Positions 26,306 through 35,479 of a stretch of DNA of 64,000 nucleotides are shown piece after piece (position 1 is the stretch's first letter; the number at the start of each line of letters is the position of its first letter). Origin of the DNA: Hydrogenispora ethanolica (GTDB lineage Bacteria > Bacillota > UBA4882 > UBA8346); the NCBI RefSeq assembly GCF_004340685.1, contig NZ_SLUN01000009.1, forward strand, positions 46,950-110,949. The letters run 5' to 3'. Below the pieces are notes generated by a model. The model was not told where the DNA came from, made no database searches, and saw only the letters and a program-made list of their open reading frames with translations. The position numbers and the translations under genes were made by a program.

Positions 26306-27589
26306 ATGAAAGTTGGAATACGATTTGAAGGTAAAGAACTTGGTAATATCGATTTTTCAAAATTAGAAGAGGGGAATCCAGGAGTTGGTGGAACAGAATT
26401 TCTTCTCATTCAGTTGAGTTATTATTTGATTAAATACTGTAAAAAAATTGATGTAGTTATGTATACTTCAAATTTGATAACTCTTCCAGAAATAATAAAT
26501 CAGGTTGTTATTGAAAATGATGTTGATACACTGGAAAAAGTAAAAGAGGATAACATAGATATTTTTATTTTTGTTCCAAAAACGAGAGGATCAGATTATT
26601 ACAAGAAGCTTGATCAGCTCAATATAAGAAGCATAGCGTGGGTACATAATTACATTGATTATCGTAATATTGAGCGATTGCAAAAATGTAGCAGTGTAAA
26701 AAGGATAGTTTTTGTTGGTCGTCAACACTATGACGCTTATTTTGATGACTATATAATAAATAAGGCTGTTTATATTTATAATATGGTTGTACCTGGAAAA
26801 ATTGAAAAGATTGATTGTAAATTAAAAGAAAAATCAGTAACTTACGTTGGTGCTCTAATACCAACCAAAGGGTTTCATAAGTTAGCTAAGCAATGGAAGG
26901 CTATTTTAAAGGAAGTTCCTGATGCGAAGTTATATGTAATTGGTAGTGGGAAGCTTTATGATAGATTTGCAGAAATGGGACCCCAAAATATTGCTGAGAA
27001 GAGATACGAAACAAAGTTAATGAAGTATTTATCTAAAAATGAAAATTTATTAGACTCAGTATGCTTCTGTGGAACAATGGGTGTTGAAAAAGAAAAAATT
27101 ATTGAAAAAACGAAAGTAGGAGTCGCTAACCCAACAGGTATTTCTGAAACTTTCTGTTTGTCTGCTGTGGAGTTTGAGGCAGTTGGTATTCCAGTTGTTT
27201 CCTATAAAGGATATGGTCTTTTGGATACGATATCTGATAAACACACAGGATTATTAATAAAGACAGGTAAACAATTAAGGGAGGCAATAGTGACGCTACT
27301 GAAAGATAATGAGACCAATAGCTTATATGGGGCTAATGGACAGTTATTTTATAATCAGAATTTTACACCGGAGATAATTATTAAGGAATGGGAAAAGTTA
27401 TTTCATGAAGTTATGAAAGGTGATTCTTGTAAAATTATCTATCCCAATGATAATATGATGGATGATTGGAAATGGCTAAGAATTTTAAATCATAAACTTA
27501 AAAATTTATTTGGTTTTAATAAATTACCTTCTCTAGCATTTATGGTAAGTTATATTAAACAGAATATAAAGAAAATACTTAAGAGATAA
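26306..27589 (+). CDS. GT4-family glycosyltransferase
   Basis: The 427-residue protein has a GT-B fold: a VGGTEFLLIQLSYYL segment near residue 30, WVHNYIDYRNIE, then the C-terminal domain with VTYVGALIPTKGFHKL, YVIGSGKLYD and the donor-site stretch GVANPTGISETFCLSAVEFEA. It should retain configuration at the transferred sugar. It follows the IS4 element and uses a ggagatg site. Donor and acceptor are unknown. It is AT-rich like its neighbours. Confidence 0.88.
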   Translation: MKVGIRFEGKELGNIDFSKLEEGNPGVGGTEFLLIQLSYYLIKYCKKIDVVMYTSNLITLPEIINQVVIENDVDTLEKVKEDNIDIFIFVPKTRGSDYYKKLDQLNIRSIAWVHNYIDYRNIERLQKCSSVKRIVFVGRQHYDAYFDDYIINKAVYIYNMVVPGKIEKIDCKLKEKSVTYVGALIPTKGFHKLAKQWKAILKEVPDAKLYVIGSGKLYDRFAEMGPQNIAEKRYETKLMKYLSKNENLLDSVCFCGTMGVEKEKIIEKTKVGVANPTGISETFCLSAVEFEAVGIPVVSYKGYGLLDTISDKHTGLLIKTGKQLREAIVTLLKDNETNSLYGANGQLFYNQNFTPEIIIKEWEKLFHEVMKGDSCKIIYPNDNMMDDWKWLRILNHKLKNLFGFNKLPSLAFMVSYIKQNIKKILKR

Positions 27590-27629
27590 TTAGGGGGTTA
27601 ATGCTAATATTCATATTAGCTAATACGAT

Positions 27630-28634
27630 ATGATAGGAATTGTTACTTTTTTTAACGCATTAAATTTTGGAGCCGTTTTACAAGCCTACGCATTACAGAC
27701 CTATTTGGAAAAACAAGGTTATGAAGTTATGTTGATTAAGCATAATTCTATTAAACAAAAAAAAATGAGGAAATCTGGTATCAAAAATGATGAAACTTTA
27801 TTTTTCGAAAAACACCATTCAGCTATTAGAGAATTTCAAAAGCAGCTTAAAATCGGACATAAGAGCAGGCAATTTTTTGAGACTGTTATTTTGGGTAGTG
27901 ATGAGATTTGGAATATTCGGAATTTAGGTTGTAGACCGTTACCAATTTTATATGGACTCGGTATAAATGCCGGTAAAGTGATAGCGTATGCACCCAGTTT
28001 AGGTAAAACAAAATATTGGCAATTTGTAATATTTCCTTATACAATTTTTGGGATTAAAAAATTGCAATCAATTGGAGTACGTGATTCAAATACATTTGAC
28101 GCTATAAGTAAGCTCTCAAAATTAAGTTTAGAGTATGTTGTTGACCCAACATTTCTAATAGATTATTCTCAGATACTTCCTCCTGTAGAATATAGTAACT
28201 ATGTCTTAATTTACTCATATGGATTAGATGAAAACGAAAAAGGGATAATTACTAAATATGCTAAAGGAGAAGAGAAAATAATCATATCTACAGGTACTTA
28301 CTTAGAATGGGCAGACCTAAATCTTACTCCATCTCCGTTTGAATGGATATCTTTAATAAAGAATGCTGATTACTTTTTTACCAATACATTTCACGGAACA
28401 GTTTTTGCAATAATTACTAATCAGCAATTTATATCATTTGGTTCACATTCAGACAAAGTTGTTGATTTATTAAAATCACTAGGTCTTATAGAAAGAAATC
28501 AAAATGCATCCGACGGATATGACCAAATCTTTAAATTTATAAAGAAATCAATAAAATATGAAGACGTTAGTCCTTTTTTGGAAGAAAAAGTAAAAAATTC
28601 TAAAAAGTTTTTAAATGAAGCGTTAAGGAGATAA
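27630..28634 (+). CDS. Polysaccharide pyruvyltransferase-family protein
   Basis: The 334-residue protein begins IGIVTFFNALNFGAVLQAYALQTYL and contains ILGSDEIWN (residue ~88), the YAPSLGKT segment, ISVRDS-like GVRDSNTF, VDPTFLI and FTNTFHGTVFAI (residue ~252). These are hallmarks of the PS_pyruv_trans family. It probably adds a pyruvate ketal to a sugar from phosphoenolpyruvate. Family members of this length are often paired with FrhB-like proteins in polysaccharide loci, as here (29611). Confidence 0.88.
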   Translation: MIGIVTFFNALNFGAVLQAYALQTYLEKQGYEVMLIKHNSIKQKKMRKSGIKNDETLFFEKHHSAIREFQKQLKIGHKSRQFFETVILGSDEIWNIRNLGCRPLPILYGLGINAGKVIAYAPSLGKTKYWQFVIFPYTIFGIKKLQSIGVRDSNTFDAISKLSKLSLEYVVDPTFLIDYSQILPPVEYSNYVLIYSYGLDENEKGIITKYAKGEEKIIISTGTYLEWADLNLTPSPFEWISLIKNADYFFTNTFHGTVFAIITNQQFISFGSHSDKVVDLLKSLGLIERNQNASDGYDQIFKFIKKSIKYEDVSPFLEEKVKNSKKFLNEALRR

Positions 28635-28653
28635 TCTAGGGGATGGGAACATT

Positions 28654-29571
28654 ATGAAAAGTATTACAATAGTGACTGCTTTTTTTGATATAGGGAGAAG
28701 CAACTATAAAGCTATTCCAAGAACAAATGAGAAATACATAGCATGGTTTGAACACTGGGCGAGAATTAGAAATAGATTAATTGTTTATTGTGGGAATCAA
28801 CTAGTTGCTTCAAGAGTAAAGGAAATAAGAAAGAATTTTAATCTTGAAGAAAAAACAGAAGTTATAATATTTGAAGATTTATTTGCGATTGAAGAAAATT
28901 TATATAAACGCCTCGAATGTGTCAGTAAAGACTATTATTTTAAAAATTTCCGTTTAATAAAAAACGCAACATCAAATATTCCGGAATATGATTTAATAAA
29001 CTATCTAAAATCATATTTTATGAATGATGCCCAGAAACGGTTCAACTTAACAACACAAATTGCATGGATGGACTTTGGTTTTAACCATGGTGGAGCATTA
29101 TATCCTTACCCTGAGGATTATGATTTTGAATGGTCATACGATTTTGGTGATAAGGTTACTTTATTTTTTTTAACACCTTTAGATGAAAGACCCATTTTTG
29201 AAATTGTAAGAACTTTAAAACCTGATTGCATTATGGGGTGTATGTTTATTTCTCCACCTAATTTAGTTGAAGAGTTGTGGTTAACATTTTTACAATCAGC
29301 CATAGAATTAACAAATGTGGGATTAATAGATGATGATCAGTTAGTACTATTAATGTCTTATCGCAAAAACCCAACAATTTTTAAATTAGTTGAAAGCGAT
29401 TGGTTCTTACCACTCAAGTCTTTTGGAGGATCCCATATGAGAACAACTAATAAGTCATTCTCTGGTAAAAATTTATTAAGAAACCTAAAACAAGGCATGA
29501 GCAAACGTATAAGAATAATAAGCTATTTGATAGGAAATTATAAAGCCCTTATTAAGCAGAAAGGAATTTAG
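28654..29571 (+). CDS. HtrL/YibB-like protein
   Basis: The 305-residue protein reads SITIVTAFFDIGRSNYKAIPRTNEKYIAWFEHWARI at the start, with AWMDFGFNHGG and the D-D-Q segment near residue 225. This matches the HtrL/WlaTC family found in LPS and capsule loci, thought to be glycosyltransferases. The actual donor is unknown. It is translated from an ATG 19 bases after the previous stop, so it is part of the same operon. Confidence 0.8.
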   Translation: MKSITIVTAFFDIGRSNYKAIPRTNEKYIAWFEHWARIRNRLIVYCGNQLVASRVKEIRKNFNLEEKTEVIIFEDLFAIEENLYKRLECVSKDYYFKNFRLIKNATSNIPEYDLINYLKSYFMNDAQKRFNLTTQIAWMDFGFNHGGALYPYPEDYDFEWSYDFGDKVTLFFLTPLDERPIFEIVRTLKPDCIMGCMFISPPNLVEELWLTFLQSAIELTNVGLIDDDQLVLLMSYRKNPTIFKLVESDWFLPLKSFGGSHMRTTNKSFSGKNLLRNLKQGMSKRIRIISYLIGNYKALIKQKGI

Positions 29572-29610
29572 TACATTAGGTTATCCTAATCGTACTGAGA
29601 TTTCAAAGAA

Positions 29611-30579
29611 ATGATAGAAGAGGAAAAAGAATATCCTAAATACTATGCTGTGAAACATAAAGAGTTTTCTGAAAGGATTGAATCAAGATCAGGGGGCTTT
29701 TTTTCCGCATTAAGTAACTATATTCTTGAGAAAAAAGGAATTGTTTATGGTTGCCTTTTAGATAGTTCATTTGTTGCAATTCATGCTAGAGCTACTAATA
29801 AAGACGAATGTAAATTATTTCGTGGTTCTAAATATGTTCAAAGCAATTTAAAAGATGTATATAAATGTGTTAGGGAAGACTTATCGAATAATTTGTTTGT
29901 TTTGTTTTCAGGGACTTCTTGTCAAATCGATGGTCTTAAGCGTTATTTAAATGGAATAGACTTAACAAAACTTTTACTTGTTGATATTATATGCCAAGGG
30001 GTTCCTAGCCCATTAATTTGGGATGAATATAAGAAATCATTAAAAAGAAGATATGGAGAGGACTTAATTAAAGTTGATTTTCGAGATAAAAAGAAATATG
30101 GGTGGGGAGCTCATGTCTTATCGTTTACTTTTGGGGGAAAAAAAGTAATAAATAGCAGTAAATTTGCTGATTTATTTTATAGTCACTTTTGCATAAGACC
30201 TACATGTTATTATTGTCCATACAAGGGAGAGCATAGACCAAGTGATATTTCACTTGCTGATTTTTGGGGAATTGATAAAGTAATTCCTAGTTTCAATGAT
30301 GACAATGGGGTATCATTAGTTTTAATTAATAATGAGAAAGGACAATTATATTTCAATTTAGTAAATAATCAAATCGAATATGTTAAGACAGAATTAGCAT
30401 ATTGTATTCAACCTCCATTAGTGGAAAATTTTAATATTCCAAATCAACGAGAGCGATTTTGGGAGGATTACAGGAAAAAAGGTTTTGACTATGTCTTAAA
30501 AAAATATATAAAGTTTAATTTGAAACAAAGGATTAAGTGGGAAATTAAAAGCTTATTTCGGAAAAAAACACAGGAATAG
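29611..30579 (+). CDS. F420-hydrogenase beta-subunit-like protein lacking its ferredoxin domain
   Basis: The 322-residue protein starts YYAVKHKEFSERIESRSGGF and contains the LFRGSKYVQSNLKDVY segment, LFSGTSCQIDGLKRYL, DIICQGVPSPLIWDEY and ISLADFWG. A cysteine set lies at CIRPTCYYCPYKG. This is the FrhB/FdhB C-terminal domain used in polysaccharide loci, possibly as a flavin-dependent sugar redox enzyme or pyruvyl-related partner. Relatives normally carry an N-terminal 2x[4Fe-4S] ferredoxin, which is missing here. A free ferredoxin domain of exactly that type is coded at 33785-34123, 3.2 kb downstream. Confidence 0.85.
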   Translation: MIEEEKEYPKYYAVKHKEFSERIESRSGGFFSALSNYILEKKGIVYGCLLDSSFVAIHARATNKDECKLFRGSKYVQSNLKDVYKCVREDLSNNLFVLFSGTSCQIDGLKRYLNGIDLTKLLLVDIICQGVPSPLIWDEYKKSLKRRYGEDLIKVDFRDKKKYGWGAHVLSFTFGGKKVINSSKFADLFYSHFCIRPTCYYCPYKGEHRPSDISLADFWGIDKVIPSFNDDNGVSLVLINNEKGQLYFNLVNNQIEYVKTELAYCIQPPLVENFNIPNQRERFWEDYRKKGFDYVLKKYIKFNLKQRIKWEIKSLFRKKTQE

Positions 30580-30610
30580 TATGATAATTTTGGAGTAATT
30601 AATAGAGCTT

Positions 30611-32038
30611 ATGGAAAAAAACTCAAAAGAAATTGATGATTTATCAAAAAATGCATTTAAAGCAGGTCTATGGTATACTATATCATCTATAGCAGTAAAA
30701 GCAATTTCTATTGTAACGACACCTATATATACAAGAATGATGTCTGCTTCCGATTATGGCATTGCCTCAACTTTTATTTCATGGTATAGCCTTTTATTGG
30801 TATTCAGCTCGTTAAACTTAACATATAGTGCACCACGAGCAAAACAAGATTTTCCTGGTAAATTTGAAGATTATTTAGGCTCTATTCAATTAATGGCGGC
30901 GGTTCTAAATATTTTAGCAGCTATATTGATGATTATTTTTATTAAGCCTGTAGCATTAGGTTTAGGAATAGAACCATTGTTAGTATATATTTTAATTGTA
31001 TATTTGTTTTTTTCAACTGCAGTTACTTTAGCTCAATGCAGATATAGATACACATATAAAATTAAAGAAAACGTAGCAATTACAATATATATAACAGTTA
31101 GTACAGCATTAATGTCTTTAATATTTTTATATTTTTTTAAAAATAAATATTTGGGCAAAATTTTAGGCACAGCGCTTCCAACTGTATTATTAGGTATATT
31201 TTTATGGACAATCACATATAAAAAGAGACAACTTTCTATTAATCTAGAATATTGGAAATATGGTCTTCTATTATCCGTTCCTCTGATTATTCACACAGTT
31301 TCTCTTAACATATTATCTCAATCCGATAGAATCTTTATTTCAAAATACTGTGGAAATGATGCAACAGGTTTTTATAGCTTGGCTTATCAGTATGCAATTT
31401 TAATTAACATTGTAATGAACGCAATTAGTGAAGCTTGGGCACCATGGTTTTATGACAAATTTGCTTTAGGAGAATATTCAGAAATCAAAAAAAATATAAA
31501 AACTTTAATTATATTAGGGTGTTTTCTTGGTGTTTGTTGCATTGCTTTTGCTCCAGAAGCAATTGCTATATTAGGTGGGAAAACATATAAGTCTGCAATT
31601 TGGGTTGTGCCACCTGTTACGATAGGAATAGTGTGTCAATATATTTATAACCATTATGTTAATATAGAAATCCAACTGAAAAAGACTAAAATTATTTCTA
31701 TGGGTTCACTTTTCGCGGCATTAACAAATATATTTTTAAATATTTTGTTCATTCCTAAGTTTGGGTTTATTGCAGCGGCTTACACAACTTCATTCAGTTA
31801 TCTAATATTAATGTTAATACATTATTTTGCAGTAATATACATTTTGAAAACTAAAATCTATTCTAATAGTTTTATGTTTGTTAGTTTGTTTATTTGCGGA
31901 ATAATCGGAATAGTATTTATGTTACTATATAACACCTATATTTTACGATACTCTATTTTGTTTATGGTATTAGTTATATATTTTGCAATGAATAGGGAGT
32001 TTATTGGAAAGTTAATTAAGAATAAAAGGTTATTTTAA
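30611..32038 (+). CDS. Polysaccharide flippase (Wzx-type, MOP superfamily)
   Basis: The 475-residue protein has about 14 hydrophobic helices and the N-terminal AGLWYTISSIAVKAISIVTT with PIYTRMMSASDYG, typical of Wzx. It exports lipid-linked repeat units across the cytoplasmic membrane. Its stop codon (32036-32038) is part of the 8-bp target duplication of the IS1595 element. The insertion therefore falls exactly at the end of the gene and leaves the product whole. Confidence 0.9.
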   Translation: MEKNSKEIDDLSKNAFKAGLWYTISSIAVKAISIVTTPIYTRMMSASDYGIASTFISWYSLLLVFSSLNLTYSAPRAKQDFPGKFEDYLGSIQLMAAVLNILAAILMIIFIKPVALGLGIEPLLVYILIVYLFFSTAVTLAQCRYRYTYKIKENVAITIYITVSTALMSLIFLYFFKNKYLGKILGTALPTVLLGIFLWTITYKKRQLSINLEYWKYGLLLSVPLIIHTVSLNILSQSDRIFISKYCGNDATGFYSLAYQYAILINIVMNAISEAWAPWFYDKFALGEYSEIKKNIKTLIILGCFLGVCCIAFAPEAIAILGGKTYKSAIWVVPPVTIGIVCQYIYNHYVNIEIQLKKTKIISMGSLFAALTNIFLNILFIPKFGFIAAAYTTSFSYLILMLIHYFAVIYILKTKIYSNSFMFVSLFICGIIGIVFMLLYNTYILRYSILFMVLVIYFAMNREFIGKLIKNKRLF

Positions 32039-32043
32039 TAAAA

Positions 32044-33048
32044 AATGACTATACCGTTAGTTCAGTATACTTAATCTTATGCGAGGTGATGCAGCTATTA
32101 ACAATACGGTTGAATAACTCATTCACAAAAAATCTACGGTTAAATCTGTAGCAGAATTCATCCAGGTACCGTTGCAAATGCTTTTCATCAAGACCATGAA
32201 ATGTACCAGCTACAAAGGCTTTTGCATTGGAGACAATGGTATGCAGCCATTTCAAGTGTTCCGGATCCTCTTTGGGATTAAATGTTTTGAATTCCAGTTT
32301 ATATCCTTCCTTTTGAAGGTTCCGGTAAGAATGGTATGCATCACTTGAAATCGTTGAGCCACTTTCGATGTTTGAATGGGCAAACTCGGCAATCGTCTGC
32401 TTTTTTAAGTCATTGACGACTTCCATTTTAAGAAACTGAGGATGACTTTCATCATTGAGAGATAGCCCAACTATTACCTTGGCTTTACTGGTTCCCCTTC
32501 CACGTTTGCCTTCTTCTTCCGGTGCTCCGAAGTAAGCATCATCCAGTTCAACCACACCGGCAAGGAGGTATTTGGAATCCCGATCCGCCATGGCCTTGCG
32601 GATTCTGTGGAGCATAAACCAGGCTGCTTTGTAGGATATTTCAAGCTCTTTTGAAAGCATCATAGCTGAACACCCTCTTTTATCTCTTCCTATAAAGTAG
32701 ATGGCCCAGAACCACTTCTCAAGCTTGATATGTGTCTTCTCCATAACGGTGCCTACAATGACGGATGCCTGATAATGACAGGATGTGCATTCATAGTGGT
32801 TACGTGTAGCGATTACGTAATAAGTCTCGTTACCACATCTGGGGCACTTAAAACCGTCAGGCCAGCGCATCTTAAAAAGGTGCTCTCGGCAAGCGTCCTC
32901 ACTATTAAACTTATTTTTAAACTCCATGAAGCTTAATGCTTCTTGTTTAGCCATAACCAACAACCTCCCAAACAAATGTTTGTGGCTAAATTATACTAAA
33001 ACACGTGTTCGATTGGCAAGTGATTGCTGACTAAAAGTCATAGTCATT
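32044..33048 (-). mobile_element. IS1595-family insertion sequence (1005 bp)
   Basis: The ends are inverted AATGACTAT-like repeats. They are flanked by a perfect 8-bp direct duplication, taataaaa, at 32036-32043 and 33049-33056; 8 bp is the established duplication length of IS1595 elements. The single transposase is on the minus strand. The preserved duplication means the insertion is fairly recent. Confidence 0.92.
32049..32954 (-). CDS. IS1595-family transposase
   Basis: The ~301-residue protein has an N-terminal zinc ribbon (CPRCGNETYYVIATRNHYEC with a second CxxC) followed by an ISXO2-like DDE domain: VELDDAYFGAPEEEGKRGRG, SSDAYHSY and a final LDEFCYRFNRR. The start MAKQEALSF is chosen because gggagg lies upstream; seven more residues are possible from 32975. 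All catalytic residues appear present. Confidence 0.93.
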   Translation of the reverse strand: MAKQEALSFMEFKNKFNSEDACREHLFKMRWPDGFKCPRCGNETYYVIATRNHYECTSCHYQASVIVGTVMEKTHIKLEKWFWAIYFIGRDKRGCSAMMLSKELEISYKAAWFMLHRIRKAMADRDSKYLLAGVVELDDAYFGAPEEEGKRGRGTSKAKVIVGLSLNDESHPQFLKMEVVNDLKKQTIAEFAHSNIESGSTISSDAYHSYRNLQKEGYKLEFKTFNPKEDPEHLKWLHTIVSNAKAFVAGTFHGLDEKHLQRYLDEFCYRFNRRFFVNELFNRIVNSCITSHKIKYTELTV

Positions 33049-33085
33049 TAATAAAATTAAGAAACGTGATTGTGAGGTTAAAATT

Positions 33086-33712
33086 GTGGAAATTTTAGTT
33101 CGTTTATTTGGATTAATCAAGTTGGTAATATATAAATTTATATATAGGTATAGAATAGTTTTTCATTTAACAACTTATTTTCACCCATTTGCAACAATAA
33201 CGATGAACAAAAAGGCACGTCTTTACCTTGGGGAAAAAGTAAAAATTGAAAAAGGAGTAACTCTATCAGTTAACGTTAATGGAGTTTTTAATATTAAAAA
33301 AGCTGTTTATTTACGAAAATATTCATATTTTGAGGTTGGGACTGGTGCAAAGCTAACAATTGGCGAAGGGACATTTTTAAATAGAAATGCACAAATTGTT
33401 TGTATGAATGAGATATATTTAGATAAGCATATTGCTATTGGGACAGGAGTGTCAATGTTTGACCATGATCATTATTACTTTGCTGATTGTGTTCAAAATT
33501 GGGAATTATCCAAAAAAGGTAATATTTACGTTGAAAGAGACGTTTGGATTGGTGCAAATGCAATTTTGCTAAGAAATTGTAAAATAGGACATAATACTGT
33601 AATTGCTGCAGGTGTTGTCGTTAGGGAGGAGATACCTGCAAACACTTTGATGTATCTAGATAAAAAGTCATATGCATTTAAAGATATTCCACCTCAGTCA
33701 GGAATTCAATGA
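33086..33712 (+). CDS. Hexapeptide-repeat (left-handed beta-helix) acyltransferase
   Basis: The 208-residue protein has an N-terminal hydrophobic/basic stretch, then beta-helix turns (ARLYLGEKVKIEKGVTLSV, LTIGEGTFLNRNAQI, VWIGANAILLRNCKIGHN, TVIAAGVVV). The SMFDHDHYYF segment near residue 130 carries the expected catalytic His. It should O- or N-acetylate a sugar of the repeat unit. It starts at GTG 33086, just downstream of the IS1595 element, and was probably next to the flippase before the insertion. Confidence 0.87.
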   Translation: MEILVRLFGLIKLVIYKFIYRYRIVFHLTTYFHPFATITMNKKARLYLGEKVKIEKGVTLSVNVNGVFNIKKAVYLRKYSYFEVGTGAKLTIGEGTFLNRNAQIVCMNEIYLDKHIAIGTGVSMFDHDHYYFADCVQNWELSKKGNIYVERDVWIGANAILLRNCKIGHNTVIAAGVVVREEIPANTLMYLDKKSYAFKDIPPQSGIQ

Positions 33713-33784
33713 TATTTTAGAATTTTAGAATTCACTCTAAACTAACGTGGGCTTGTATTAAAAAGAGTAGAGGATAGGGCAATT

Positions 33785-34123
33785 ATGTTATTTCTACGTG
33801 AAATTCTTAAACACTTAACAGAGTATAAAACACAGTGGGTAGAATATCCATACCAAATACCAAACAAATCCACACGCTACAAGAACAATACTATAGAGTA
33901 CATTGAAAACAAAATTCCCCTTCCAGAACTCTACCAAAAACGAGAAAGTTGTTGCGGATGTACTGCTTGCTACGCGATTTGCTCTAGTAACGCCATAACT
34001 ATGGAACCTGATGAAGAAGGGTTTCTCTACCCAGTTGTTGATGCAAGAAAATGCGTAAGATGTTATAAGTGTTTATCAGTTTGTGCTTTCAAGGAAGCTC
34101 AAAAGAAAAAAGGCTATCTATGA
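33785..34123 (+). CDS. Orphan 2x[4Fe-4S] ferredoxin domain of an FrhB-like protein
   Basis: The 112-residue product has CCGCTACYAICSSNAITMEP and then a second cluster set, KCVRCYKCLSVCAF. The residue before the third cluster cysteine is not the usual spacing Pro (CSS in place of CP). After the second cluster it ends within a few residues. In homologues this segment directly precedes the YYAVKHK domain seen at 29611. It may be a separated subunit that still works with the 29611 product, or the remnant of a second, truncated gene. It is the last gene of the AT-rich cassette. Confidence 0.75.
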   Translation: MLFLREILKHLTEYKTQWVEYPYQIPNKSTRYKNNTIEYIENKIPLPELYQKRESCCGCTACYAICSSNAITMEPDEEGFLYPVVDARKCVRCYKCLSVCAFKEAQKKKGYL

Positions 34124-34199
34124 AGAGAATGGTAAAATTTTGAAAACAAGTTCCATGCCCTTTTGTAATATAACTTTATAATTATTGGTCTGGCGTTGT

Positions 34200-34797
34200 T
34201 TTGTGCGATTGTCAACGAAAAATTGATCCAGGTGATATTGAAAAAATGATCCACTAACGATATTGAAAAAGTGATCCACATAAAGCATAAAGAAGCAAAA
34301 GCACTAGAGAGAACTCCCCCATGGGGGGAAGCGGCGAATCAAACTTCGCCGGCCTCACCTCCCTTACGGCGTTGTTTTAACCGGTAAGATTCCGCGTTCA
34401 TATTCAAAATATGAGACCGGTAAGTTAGACGGTCAACCAATGCCGCCGTTAGCATCGGATCACCGAAGAAATCGTCCACTTTGAAAATTCAAGGTTCGTG
34501 GTGATGAGAACGCTGCCCCTTTCAGTATGCTCGGAAAGAACTTGAAACAAACTTTGAGCATGGGCCTGGTTAAACGATACATACGATAACTCATCCAGGA
34601 TTAACAAATTGGTTTTCGCCAACTGTTGCTGCACACGGCCCAGTTTTTTCAGTTCCTGGGCTTCATGCAAGGCAATGGCCAGTCCGGCGGCGGTGATAAA
34701 TTTAACCCGGAAACCTAAAGAACATAGTTTCATCCCGAGTCCAATCGCCAGATGGGTCTTGCCGGTTCCAGGGTTGCCGACTAAAATCACATTTAAT
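34200..34797 (-). mobile_element. Remnant of an IS21-family element
   Basis: The left edge carries two direct copies of a 21-bp gatattgaaaaaNtgatccac repeat (34234-34254, 34259-34279). Such multiple terminal repeats are typical of IS21 ends. The only coding part is a broken istB on the minus strand. The istA gene and other end are missing, so the element cannot move by itself. Confidence 0.75.
34339..34797 (-). pseudogene. istB: istB-like helper ATPase, 5'-truncated and frameshifted
   Basis: The frame begins within the ATPase (MILVGNPGTGKTHLA, Walker A) and continues through FITAAGLAIALHEAQ and LLILDELSYVSF (Walker B) to SVLITTNLEFSKW. There one base shift gives a premature end. In the next frame the family C-terminus continues: FFGDPMLTAALVDRLTYRSH and ESYRLKQRRKG, to a stop at 34339. 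The first ~90 residues of IstB are absent. Confidence 0.88.
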
Positions 34798-34980
34798 TAG
34801 TAATGGCTTGTCTGACCGTTTGGCTTACCGGTTCCATCAAGGGCCGGCATGAGGCCCTGCGGCGGGGTAGGTCCAAGATGTGAGGGTTGGGCGGCCAATC
34901 ACTGGACAAATCGCACAGGATTAAGATGGATGGGCAGATTATTTCTTCAAAGCAAAGGATCTTCTTTTAGATACTTGAGC
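34798..34980. other. Short unexplained stretch
   Basis: This stretch returns to higher G+C after the AT-rich cassette. It carries a ggccggcatgaggccc-type small palindrome and no open frame that looks real. Confidence 0.4.
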
Positions 34981-35090
34981 GAATTGCAAATTTCATAGAA
35001 AAAACTCGCAACACAATATATTGATAGATATATCTGGGCTTATCACTATATATTGTGTTACGAAGGGCACATTATGGTAATTTGCAATTC
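34981..35090 (+). repeat. Palindromic 110-bp element, copy 2
   Basis: It has perfect 11-bp ends (gaattgcaaat / atttgcaattc) and an inner palindrome of the acacaatatat type. It is a direct-orientation copy of 21412-21522 with only a few differences. No coding content. Confidence 0.88.
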
Positions 35091-35134
35091 ACTTACTTAC
35101 CAATATTGCATTAAGAATGTCTATAAATTTTTGC

Positions 35135-35479
35135 CTATTGTTTAAACGGTCGATATTCTCGGGTTTCCGGCTGCGAAAGAATGTGCCGTATGAAATTCCC
35201 CTCCCGTTTCATACTCTTTTGGATATCTGCAGGAGTATAGGGGAGTACTTCAATAGGCTCGTTCAAGTTTAATGCGGCTTTTCCAAGTTTTCGCCATTTC
35301 TCTTTTGGAGTCATATCAGCGAAATCTTGAGAGACAACCACTAGGTCGATATCACTATCAGCGCGGGCGGTGCCGCGAGCTTGCGAACCATATAGAAAAA
35401 CTTGCTCCGCCAGGATTCCCTGATTCGATAATTCCCGAAAATACGCGTGGATTATATTGTCAATTTTTCTTTCAAGCAT
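35135..35479 (-). CDS. Minimal nucleotidyltransferase (MNT) domain protein
   Basis: The 114-residue protein carries the nucleotidyltransferase motif GSQARGTARADSDIDLVVV at residues 31-49. It is followed by WRKLGKAALNLNEPIEVLPYTP with the third acidic position. Small MNT proteins are usually coded with HEPN proteins as toxin-antitoxin pairs in which MNT modifies the toxin. The gene overlaps the 3' end of the HEPN gene by 28 bases, so the two form one unit. Confidence 0.88.
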   Translation of the reverse strand: MLERKIDNIIHAYFRELSNQGILAEQVFLYGSQARGTARADSDIDLVVVSQDFADMTPKEKWRKLGKAALNLNEPIEVLPYTPADIQKSMKREGNFIRHILSQPETREYRPFKQ

